Shown here: one piece after another, positions 1 through 6,280 of the stretch | Numbering within the stretch: position 1 is the stretch's first letter | How the letters are laid out: the number at the start of each line of letters is the position of its first letter | NCBI GenBank assembly: GCA_015231965.1 | Contig: JADGAP010000006.1 | Span: forward strand, 5,721 to 47,944 | Direction: 5' to 3' | DNA: 42,224 nt | Source of the DNA: Magnetococcales bacterium | GTDB taxonomy: Bacteria > Pseudomonadota > Magnetococcia > Magnetococcales > JADGAP01 | Notes under the pieces: generated by a model | What the model was told of the DNA's origin: nothing | What the model saw: the letters and a program-made list of their open reading frames with translations, nothing else | Databases searched by the model: none | Translations under genes and position numbers: made by a program

Positions 1-320
1 CGTCATTCCCGCGAAAGCGGGAATCCAGCCGTTGATTTCATGCGCCTTACCCCATCACCACGACAAAGCAGTCCCCCATAGTATCGAGATAACCAAAAAA
101 TTCAATATAATCAGTTGACTATCTGGGAAATTCCATAAATCGACTTGCGACGCCTGAATGAAAGTCAGTCCATTTCATCTTGGACGCAAGACCGGCGTTC
201 CAAAGACACAAAGGCTGGATTCCCGCTTTCGCGGGAATGACGTTTTCGTGGGGGAAAGTTGGTTGCATCCCCCCAACATTGTTTGGAGCCATGCGCCATT
301 TTGAATTGAAACGACTATAA
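1..320. repeat. Composite repeat family 1, copy A (left end cut by window)
   Basis: The 28-bp REP-like arm (cgtcattcccgcgaaagcgg and 8 more bases) occupies 1-28 and recurs inverted at 215-242. The right flank runs through ttggttgcat and a gcgccat motif to an outer end gaaacgactataa at about 308-320. Read on the minus strand this outer end matches the left ends of the other copies (TATAGTCGTTTCA against TATAGTTATTCCA). The DNA between the arms (29-214) is not shared with the other copies. The element fills the whole stretch downstream of the last pilin gene; I see no gene in it. Confidence 0.75.
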
Positions 321-322
321 AA

Positions 323-865
323 TTACTCATTGCGCACATAGACGGCGGTGCGCAGGGGAAGCCGGGCGGTGGGGGTTCCATCCTGCAACTTTTGCATGGT
401 GAACGAGATGGTCACCAAACAACTGCTGCGGCTGACGTTGAAGGTTCCCGCCTCCACATCGTCGGAGAGCAACACGCCGTTGCGCCACAGGGCGGCGGTG
501 TCGTTGCCCCCGCTCTGATTGAAGGTGATGACGGTGGCGTTGGCGTCGGTGAAGGAGAGATTGCCGCCTGCGGTTCCATTGGCGGGGGTGACGCCGGCGC
601 AACTGCTGGCGGCGCGCAACTCCCGCACCATCCGCTCCATGGCGTACTGCCCGGCGCTGGAGAGGGGCGACAGATCCCGCAGCGCGAAATAGGCCTGGAA
701 TCCCGCCGAGAGCAGATTGCTCCCCAGGGCGGCGATCATCCCCAGCAGCATGATGGAGAGGATCATCTCCACCATGGTGAATCCGGCGGCGCGTCGGGGG
801 CGGCGGGGGTCGAGGGGAGAGGCGGAGGCGGCGCGGTTTTTCATGTTCTCGGTCTCCGCGCTCAT
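323..865 (-). CDS. mshO: MshO-like type IV prepilin-like protein
   Basis: A 180-residue minor pilin-like protein. A basic, Arg-rich leader is followed by the prepilin peptidase site GFTMVEM (about residues 28-34, with Glu at +5) and a hydrophobic helix ILSIMLLGMIAALGS. The rest is a globular domain with two Cys that could pair. In the MSHA family, MshO is a PulJ/GspJ-like minor subunit thought to sit at the pilus tip. The start at 865 is chosen because its ATGA overlaps the stop of the upstream mshD-like gene; a longer frame reaches 952 but lies wholly inside mshD. It is the last gene of the pilin operon here: mshP and mshQ homologues do not follow, and repeat copy A begins at once. The family is secure, the exact symbol rests on gene order. 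Confidence 0.78.
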   Translation of the reverse strand: MSAETENMKNRAASASPLDPRRPRRAAGFTMVEMILSIMLLGMIAALGSNLLSAGFQAYFALRDLSPLSSAGQYAMERMVRELRAASSCAGVTPANGTAGGNLSFTDANATVITFNQSGGNDTAALWRNGVLLSDDVEAGTFNVSRSSCLVTISFTMQKLQDGTPTARLPLRTAVYVRNE

Positions 866-1386
866 GGGGTGGTGTTGTAGCGGCCCGCCACCCACTCCAG
901 CTTGCTCCATAGCTGGCCGGCGGCGGCTTCGTAGACCTCGACGGTGACGCAACGAAGATTTTCCGTCGTGGGGGCGGCACCGGTGCAGGTGACGACGTTT
1001 GCCACCTCGTTGGCCCCCTGGATGGTGACGGTGCGGTTGTATTCGGAAAAATTGCCGCTGAGCGCCGCCTCGTCCTGGTAGATGGCGGCGGGATTGGTCT
1101 CGGTGACGTTGTCGAAGCCGTTGACCATGCGATCCTGAATGATCGACTCCATCCGCTCCATGCCCAGGTAGCTGGCCTGCACCCCCTTGATGGGGAGCAT
1201 CATTTGCAGTTGGACGTTGGTGAAGAAGCCAAAGATGGCCGTCACCGAGGCGGAGACGATGACCATGAAGATGATCACCTCGATGAGCGTGAACCCCTTG
1301 GCCGGGCGACGCCGCAAACGCGGGCGGGACGCGGGAAGACGCCCGGAAGGGTTGGGAAGATCGGGAAGATTCATGGGGGCGCTCAT
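862..1386 (-). CDS. mshD: MshD-like prepilin-like protein
   Basis: A 174-residue minor pilin-like protein with an Arg/Pro-rich leader of about 30 residues and then the cleavage/methylation site GFTLIEVIIFMVIVSASV, the hydrophobic stalk helix used for assembly into the pilus. The globular part has two Cys (in VVTCTG and NLRCVT) and ends WVAGRYNTTP. PilV/GspI-like minor pilins of this type follow mshC in known MSHA loci. The start overlaps the stop of the mshC-like gene by ATGA at 1383-1386, and its own stop overlaps the next start at 862-865, so the three minor pilins are translationally coupled. The long leader is unusual, but the coupled ATG leaves little doubt about the start. Confidence 0.8.
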   Translation of the reverse strand: MSAPMNLPDLPNPSGRLPASRPRLRRRPAKGFTLIEVIIFMVIVSASVTAIFGFFTNVQLQMMLPIKGVQASYLGMERMESIIQDRMVNGFDNVTETNPAAIYQDEAALSGNFSEYNRTVTIQGANEVANVVTCTGAAPTTENLRCVTVEVYEAAAGQLWSKLEWVAGRYNTTP

Positions 1387-1847
1387 TGGACCGTCACCGC
1401 TCCCGTGGTCGCCGTGACCAGCACCCGGGCCGTGGCCCCGTTGGCCGAAATGGAGATGTTCCCGGCGGCGGAGGGGGTTCCCAGGCTGTTGAAGGTGATG
1501 TTGAAGGCGGAAATGTTGGCCCCGCCGGTGAGGGTGACGTTGGAGTTGGGATGCACCGTGCTGTTGGTCGCATCCAAAATCTGGTAGCCGTTGGCCCCCA
1601 GGTTGCGGATGGAAAAGTTGCCGGTGTGGGACATGGCCAGGGATTGGGCGTAGCGCACGTTCTGCCCCAGGGTGTGGGCCAGGGGATAGACCTCCAACTC
1701 GCTGCCCGGCCAGCGGGCCACCACCACGGCGGTCATCACCCCGGCGATGACGATCACCATGATCAGCTCGATGATGGTGAAGCCTCCGTCGCGCACTGCC
1801 CGCCGGAGTCCGTCGCCTCGGGATCGTGGTCTTTCGCCCGCGCTCAT
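1383..1847 (-). CDS. mshC: MshC-like pseudopilin (GspH type)
   Basis: A 154-residue prepilin-like protein with leader MSAGERPRSRGDGLRRAVRD, cleavage motif GFTIIEL and helix IMVIVIAGVMTAVVVA. The C-terminal part is rich in Thr, Asn, Gly and Ala, as in the beta-sheet domain of GspH/MshC proteins, with a conserved-looking RYAQSLAMSHTGN segment after the helix. MshC is a minor subunit in MSHA pili, next to the major pilin gene. A GGGGAG ribosome-binding site lies upstream of the ATG at 1847. A hairpin separates this gene from the pilin gene, so it is probably expressed at a lower level than the pilin. It is coupled by ATGA to the mshD-like gene. Confidence 0.82.
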   Translation of the reverse strand: MSAGERPRSRGDGLRRAVRDGGFTIIELIMVIVIAGVMTAVVVARWPGSELEVYPLAHTLGQNVRYAQSLAMSHTGNFSIRNLGANGYQILDATNSTVHPNSNVTLTGGANISAFNITFNSLGTPSAAGNISISANGATARVLVTATTGAVTVQ

Positions 1848-1899
1848 GCCTGCTCCCCCGCCTTGCGCCGCCTCAAACGCATTTTTTCCTTACAGCGAA

Positions 1900-1940
1900 C
1901 CGGGCGTGGGCTGTTCCACCCCACGCGACCCCACGCCCGG
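1900..1940 (-). terminator. Strong hairpin between the major pilin and mshC
   Basis: Perfect 11-bp stem ccgggcgtggg (1900-1910) with cccacgcccgg (1930-1940), starting 10 bp after the pilin stop codon. No T-run follows on the minus strand, so it looks like an attenuator or mRNA-stabilising hairpin rather than a full terminator. Such a structure after a major pilin gene would favour many pilin copies over minor subunits (inference). Confidence 0.7.
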
Positions 1941-1950
1941 AATGGGTTGA

Positions 1951-2409
1951 TCAGCAGCCTGTCGTGGTGTTGGTGATTGCCGGTCCGTCGTTTACGTTCG
2001 CGGCATCCACGTAGGTCACCCGACAGGTGGTGTTGGTGGTGGCGCTCGGGTGTTCATAAACTCCCGCCGAGACAACGTCAAAGGCCGACATGTCTTGCAT
2101 CATCGATACGACTGCCGCAGCGGTGGGATAGCCGCTGGCCAATTGAATCCCTTGTCCGGCAATGGTGATGTTGTCGTTGACGCCAGCCCCGGTGGCCAAC
2201 TGCATGGAGCGGGCCATCAAGGCGGCGCTGCGCAGGCTGCCTTCCAGACCCAACATCACGCTGGCCCGGGCGCTGCCGCCCAGGTCCACGAAACGGGGCA
2301 GGGCCATGGCCGACAGCACCCCGAGGATGACGATCACCATGATCAGTTCGATGAGGGTGAAACCCCCCGCCCCACCGCCCTGGGTTCCCTTGTGCCGCAA
2401 GGTGTTCAT
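1951..2409 (-). CDS. mshA: MshA-like major type IVa pilin
   Basis: A 152-residue prepilin and probable main pilus subunit. The start at 2409 gives a short leader MNTLRHKGTQGGGAGG, then the mature N-terminus FTLIELIMVIVILGVLSAMA with Glu5 and a perfect assembly helix. A GGGGGAATTGAAA ribosome site precedes the ATG; the frame stays open to 2559 but the upstream part lacks any pilin character. The helix is followed by PRFVDLGGSARASV, typical of MshA/MshB pilins, and two Cys near the C-terminus (NTTCRVTY and the terminal TTTGC) form the usual D-region disulfide loop. It is flanked by its own upstream terminator and downstream hairpin, implying separate, high expression. It could equally be named mshB; only one such pilin is present. 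Confidence 0.88.
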   Translation of the reverse strand: MNTLRHKGTQGGGAGGFTLIELIMVIVILGVLSAMALPRFVDLGGSARASVMLGLEGSLRSAALMARSMQLATGAGVNDNITIAGQGIQLASGYPTAAAVVSMMQDMSAFDVVSAGVYEHPSATTNTTCRVTYVDAANVNDGPAITNTTTGC

Positions 2410-2548
2410 TTTCAATTCCCCCGATCCGTGGGCCTCGGCCCGTTTTTTGGAAGGTCTCCCCATGGCCTGGCGCAAGCCCCTGGACCGCAGTCCGGGACGC
2501 TCCACCCTGCCACCCATCATTATCCTACATTTCTTAATGGAATTCCTT

Positions 2549-2578
2549 AAAAATTTCATGGATTCTGACCGAATCCAT
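2549..2578 (-). terminator. Intrinsic terminator upstream of the pilin gene
   Basis: On the minus strand an 8-bp perfect stem ATGGATTC / GAATCCAT with loop GGTCA is followed by GAAATTTTTAAG. It lies 20 bp after the stop of the membrane-protein gene, so the mshG transcript probably ends here and the pilin operon must start within 2410-2548, where GATAAT at about 2520 is a possible -10 box. Confidence 0.65.
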
Positions 2579-2598
2579 CACCTGGTGCCCGCGACGGG

Positions 2599-3195
2599 TC
2601 AGTGAAACACGCGCCAGAAGGTGCTGTAGCCCGCCAGCCGCCACAAGGTAAAGGCGCTGCCCGCCACGATGATCAGGGCCATCGCCCGGGGACGGGACAT
2701 CAGCCCCTGGAGCAGCGGGCGACGAATTCTTTCCGCCCCTTGTTGCACCATCTCTCGGGTCACTTCCTGATTGACGGCCCGTTCCACCCCCTTGAGCAGG
2801 CTGGGGCGCAGCGTCACCACCCCCCCCACCACCAGGGCCAGGGCGCTGAAGATGATGAACAGCGTCATGACGCTTTCCAGCAGCCAGAGGTCGAAATTGA
2901 TCTCCGGATTGCGGCTTTCGTCCTGCCAATGGCGGGTGAAAAGCTCCCGGCCGAAACTCTCCCACAGCACCACGAAGCTGCCCAGCGCCCCCAGGATCAT
3001 GAATCCGCCGAACCAGCGGTGGCGGCGGTAGATGAACCGCTCCACCCGCACCGGGCGATAGAGCCAGTCCAAAAGCTGGCGCAGCCGTTCGCCGTAAAAG
3101 CGGGAGGCGTCGTTGGGACGGAAGAGCAGCAGCAGCCCCGCGACCAGGGTGCCCAGGCACCCCACGGTGAGGGCGTTGAAAATCCAGCGGGTCAT
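2599..3195 (-). CDS. Four-helix membrane protein of unknown function in the pilus locus
   Basis: A 198-residue protein I do not recognise. It has four predicted membrane segments at about residues 8-25, 62-80, 104-127 and 171-190. Between helices 1 and 2 lies a basic stretch (YGERLRQLLDWLYRPVRVER) and between helices 3 and 4 an amphipathic region (GVERAVNQEVTREMVQQGAE). There is no pilin motif, ATPase motif or Cys pair. It sits between mshG and the pilin gene, the place held by mshF/mshB in classical MSHA loci, but MshF is a small single-span protein, so this is not an obvious homologue. GAGGA upstream of the ATG at 3195 supports the start. A role in pilus assembly or export is inferred from position only. 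Confidence 0.75.
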   Translation of the reverse strand: MTRWIFNALTVGCLGTLVAGLLLLFRPNDASRFYGERLRQLLDWLYRPVRVERFIYRRHRWFGGFMILGALGSFVVLWESFGRELFTRHWQDESRNPEINFDLWLLESVMTLFIIFSALALVVGGVVTLRPSLLKGVERAVNQEVTREMVQQGAERIRRPLLQGLMSRPRAMALIIVAGSAFTLWRLAGYSTFWRVFH

Positions 3196-3271
3196 GGTGC
3201 GGCATCCTCTTCAAGGGGGTGCGCGATGGATGCGTCCTTGCGCCGCGTTACCGGGCGTCGTCGCTCCGGCG

Positions 3272-4501
3272 TCAGTGTTTTTTCAGGGCGGCGGAGCCCA
3301 TCTCCCACATGGGCAGGAAGATGCCCAGGGCCAGCATCAACACCATCACCCCGATCACCCCCAGCATGATCGGCTCGATGGAGGAGCTGAGCTTGGAGAC
3401 GTCATATTCCACTTCTCGTTCGTAGAATTCCGCCACCTCTTGCATCATTTCGTCCATGTTGCCGGTCTCCTCGCCCACCGCCATCATTTGCAGCACCAGG
3501 GGGGTGAAGAGTCCGCTGGCGTGGCAGGATTGCAACATGCTCTCCCCCCGCTCGATCCCCTTGCGGATCTCCTTCACCTTGCTCTCGACGAAGGTGTTGT
3601 CCACCGCCTCGGCCACCGCGTTCATGGTCTGGACGATGGGCAGGCCGGAGCGGGAGCCCATGGCGAAGGAGCGGGCGAAACGCCCCAGGGTGGCCCGGTT
3701 GAGAATGCTCCCGGCCAGGGGCAGGGTCAACTTTTTCTCATCCCACCACAATTTTCCCTTGGGGGTGCGAATATAGTAGCGGAAAGAGAAGACGGCCAAA
3801 AGAATGAAAACCAGCATTTCGACGCCATGATTGATGGTAAATTTGGAGGTTCCCATCAAAATCCGGGTGGGCAGGGGGAGTTCGGACTTGAACTGCTTGA
3901 ACACTCCCTCGAACTTGGGAATGACGAAATAGTTCAGCACTCCCATGGCGATGGTGATGGCGATGACCACGAAGGTGGGGTAGCGCATGGCGCTCTTGAC
4001 CTTCTTGCGGGTCTCTTTTTCCACCGAAAGATATTTGTAGAGCTGATCGAAGGCCTCTTCCATCCGCCCGGTGCTTTCGCCGATGCGCACCACGCGGATG
4101 TAAATCTGCCCGAAAATCCGGGGATGTTCGTTCATGGCACCGGAGAGGTCGGTTCCTCCCTGGAGGCGCTCGATGATGCGGTTCATCGCCTCCACCAACT
4201 TTTTGTTGTGCGTCGATTCGGTGAGCCCCTGCAACGAGCGGATCACCGGCACCCCGGCCTTGGATAGGGAGTACATCTGCCGGGTGAAGAGGATGACGTC
4301 ATCCTCGGTGGGCCATTCGGCGAAGAGACCGATATCGCTGGTTTTCAGCTCCCCTTTTTGCGCCGTGGCGACCTTGATCTCCAGGGGTTGGATGCTCTGC
4401 TTGAGCAGCGCCTCCACCACCGCGTCGGTGGATTGGGCGCTGAGCTGCCCCGTGACCTGGGCCCCGCCGATCTTGCGTCCTTTGTAGTGATACGTGGGCA
4501 T
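3272..4501 (-). CDS. mshG: MshG/PilC-type inner-membrane platform protein of the pilus
   Basis: A 409-residue type II secretion F-family protein, the inner-membrane platform that the assembly ATPase turns to extrude pilin. The start MPTYHYKGRKIGGAQ is typical of MshG; a TTG at 4546 would add 15 residues without family character. Two T2SSF repeats are visible: first FTRQMYSLSKAGVPVIRSLQ with RIGESTGRMEEAF, then FARSFAMGSRSGLPIVQTMN with AVGEETGNMDEMM. Three hydrophobic segments lie near residues 175-192, 222-240 and 375-398. No clear ribosome site precedes the chosen ATG. The upstream genes of a standard MSHA locus (mshE ATPase, mshL secretin, mshM, mshN) are absent: beyond 4501 there is a repeat, so those parts must be coded elsewhere. 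Confidence 0.87.
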   Translation of the reverse strand: MPTYHYKGRKIGGAQVTGQLSAQSTDAVVEALLKQSIQPLEIKVATAQKGELKTSDIGLFAEWPTEDDVILFTRQMYSLSKAGVPVIRSLQGLTESTHNKKLVEAMNRIIERLQGGTDLSGAMNEHPRIFGQIYIRVVRIGESTGRMEEAFDQLYKYLSVEKETRKKVKSAMRYPTFVVIAITIAMGVLNYFVIPKFEGVFKQFKSELPLPTRILMGTSKFTINHGVEMLVFILLAVFSFRYYIRTPKGKLWWDEKKLTLPLAGSILNRATLGRFARSFAMGSRSGLPIVQTMNAVAEAVDNTFVESKVKEIRKGIERGESMLQSCHASGLFTPLVLQMMAVGEETGNMDEMMQEVAEFYEREVEYDVSKLSSSIEPIMLGVIGVMVLMLALGIFLPMWEMGSAALKKH

Positions 4502-4631
4502 GGCGATCAACAGGCGGGAAGGGGGTTCGGAGGGGGGGTGGGACAACTACCCGAGAATTAAGCAATAAACCGGCCAACCATGCGCCATGAAAACGTCAGC
4601 CCAAGGGCGCGCCGGGGCGGCTCCATGATCG

Positions 4632-4800
4632 AGTAATTCCAAAGCAGTTTTGCACATTTCCAGCTAAAGAATTTACCCTCGTCATTCCCGCGAAAGCGGG
4701 AATCCAGGAAAGCCGATCGGTGAATGGCTCCCTTCAAACAAACGGCAGGGAGGCTTGGTTCCTCGTAGCGATCTCTGCATTTCCCACCCCCGCCCCCTGG
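4632..4800. repeat. Composite repeat family 1, copy B (lacks one arm)
   Basis: From gagtaattccaaagcagtttt at the outer end through tttccagctaaagaatttac to one 28-bp arm at 4680-4707, then the core aaagccgatcggtgaatggc, tccctt, the cttggttcctcgtagcgatc segment and cgccccctgg. This is the inverted form of copy D. The second arm and outer end are missing after 4800. Confidence 0.8.
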
Positions 4801-5047
4801 AGATGCGGCTGTCGGTCGTCACCATCCTGTTCAACCGGGCTGGACTCAACAGACGCAACCGACGCAACAGACGCAAACCGCCGTCGGATGGCCCGAACCG
4901 GGAGAAAACCACTCGCAACGGCAATGGCAACAAACCCGGGGGCATCAGGCGCAGAGGCAGGCATGGCGCGGCTTGGCCGCAACCAAAGGGCAAAAATGGT
5001 TCCATGAAATCCTGCCCCCCATCCACGACAGGGAGGGGGGGGCGGGG
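4801..5047. other. Intergenic DNA with a short 9-bp tandem repeat
   Basis: No convincing gene. A 9-bp unit caacagacg / caaccgacg / caacagacg repeats at 4847-4873. Open frames crossing it translate to Asn-Arg-Arg repeats without start signals or family features. Confidence 0.5.
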
Positions 5048-5629
5048 TCATCGCTCCTGGATCGATTCAAGAAAAAAATAGATGTGGGCCAGCCACAGGG
5101 TGTTCCCCTGCCAGTCCGCCGGTTGGTTGGCCTGGGAGGTCATCAGGCGGAGGGTCAGACACAGGTGATATTCATACCCGTCGTGGTTGGTTTGGGGAAG
5201 GATCAAGTCCCGCTCCTCGATTTCCGCAGCCTCCGGGAACCGTCCCGCACTTCTGGCGTCCTGGATCCGATAGTGCTTCAGAACGGACAATCCGGCAAAG
5301 AACGCAAGAAGTTCATTGGCGAAGCGACAATTCTTGACTTGGGTGGGGGAGGAGCCATCCAGACGGAAAATTTTTGCGGCGAGTATCGCCACGGTGATGC
5401 ATGCCGCGACTTTATGTCGATCCAGGTTGGTGGGTTGTCCCTCAGTTTTCATCAAACCTTTGATGTGACGTCTCTGAGCCTCGAAATGGCCCCAGACCCG
5501 GTCCAAAATCTCTTCCGAAGTTCCGCGGAGAACGATCCCAGGGCATCTTTCGTCCTCGGATTCGGCGGTGCGGAACATCTCTTCTTCGATGACGGACGCC
5601 CATAACAAGGAGAAAAGGGATTTATCCAT
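5048..5629 (-). CDS. Hypothetical protein, 193 aa
   Basis: Not recognised with certainty. A soluble, mostly helical protein with acidic N-terminal region (SVIEEEMFRTAESEDERC) and a central motif LDRHKVAACITVAILAAKIF that resembles a segment seen in uncharacterised helical bacterial proteins (my recollection, not a search). The C-terminal half contains GYEYHLCLTLRLM and LAHIYFFLESIQER. No signal peptide or clear membrane helix. The start at 5629 has only a weak ribosome site. It lies downstream of a 63-codon gene on the same strand, 145 bp away, so the two may be co-transcribed. Codon use and GC are in line with the neighbours. Confidence 0.6.
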   Translation of the reverse strand: MDKSLFSLLWASVIEEEMFRTAESEDERCPGIVLRGTSEEILDRVWGHFEAQRRHIKGLMKTEGQPTNLDRHKVAACITVAILAAKIFRLDGSSPTQVKNCRFANELLAFFAGLSVLKHYRIQDARSAGRFPEAAEIEERDLILPQTNHDGYEYHLCLTLRLMTSQANQPADWQGNTLWLAHIYFFLESIQER

Positions 5630-5774
5630 GCCGATGGTCCGATGATTTTTAGCGAGTTATCGCAGAATGGCCAGCCAAGGGATATTTCCCTGACACGGCT
5701 CGGTTCCTCGCGACGAGAGAAATCGGAACGGACCGATTGCGAGGGGAAAACAAGGAAGACTGAAGGATGGGAAC

Positions 5775-5966
5775 TTACGCCACCAAGGCGGCGCGACGCA
5801 ACCGTCTTTTTTCAGCCAACTCGACAGCCAAGGCCACAATCTCCTCCAAGGGGTGATCGTCATTCTCCAGGCGCAAGGAGGCCTCGAACTCCTCATCGGT
5901 CTCTTCCTTGAGGAACTCGGGTGACATGCCCAACTTGGAACCCCGGATAAATTCGCGCGCGCTCAT
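5775..5966 (-). CDS. Small acidic/basic hypothetical protein, 63 aa
   Basis: A 63-residue protein starting MSAREFIRGSKLGMSPEF, with a very acidic middle (KEETDEEFEASLRLENDDH) and a basic helical end (ELAEKRRLRRAALVA). GAGG lies seven bases upstream of the ATG at 5966; a longer frame to 6044 has no such signal. The size, charge pattern and position before another small unknown gene would fit an antitoxin-like regulator, but I see no recognised DNA-binding or toxin motif in either protein, so this is speculation. Confidence 0.5.
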   Translation of the reverse strand: MSAREFIRGSKLGMSPEFLKEETDEEFEASLRLENDDHPLEEIVALAVELAEKRRLRRAALVA

Positions 5967-6070
5967 CGCAACCTCGCCATGGTTACTCTTCACAAGAGAG
6001 AAGACGCACCTTCCCCAAGTCTCGTGAAAGAAGCTACCATGCAACTAGAGGCAATGCAATCTTTATCACG

Positions 6071-6120
6071 CTTCCGCCATCTTCCGTCATCTTCCGCCAC
6101 CTTCCGTCACCTTCCGCCAA
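6071..6120. repeat. Five tandem 10-bp units
   Basis: Consensus cttccgYcaY repeated five times without gaps: cttccgccat, cttccgtcat, cttccgccac, cttccgtcac, cttccgccaa. It lies upstream of the 63-codon gene in intergenic DNA, so copy number changes would not alter a protein. Confidence 0.9.
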
Positions 6121-6192
6121 CCGGATTGAGAGCCTATTGATGGGTACGTAAGTAGGCGACTTGCGTCGTTCTTTTGCGCCCATTGAAAGGCG

Positions 6193-6220
6193 CTGGATTC
6201 CCGCCTTCGCGGGAATGACG
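6193..6220. repeat. Solo REP-like 28-bp arm (copy C)
   Basis: A single inverted arm ctggattcccgccttcgcgg plus gaatgacg. It has the same palindromic core (attcccgc / gcgggaat) as family 1 but no second arm or outer ends nearby. Confidence 0.8.
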
Positions 6221-6280
6221 GGAAAAAGAAGTTCGGATACTGACGTACTCCTCAATACGCCCACTCGGAAAACTTTCGCC

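Larger units (their letters stand above)
5967..6280. other. Intergenic region with repeats
   Basis: No gene seen. It holds the 10-bp tandem array at 6071-6120 and the single REP-like arm at 6193-6220, both described separately. Confidence 0.6.

Noticed and set aside
4682-5081. Short coding frames over repeat copy B and the 9-bp repeat
   Set aside because: All of them run through repeat arms (typical FPGFPLSRE-like translations of the arm) and cannot be real genes.
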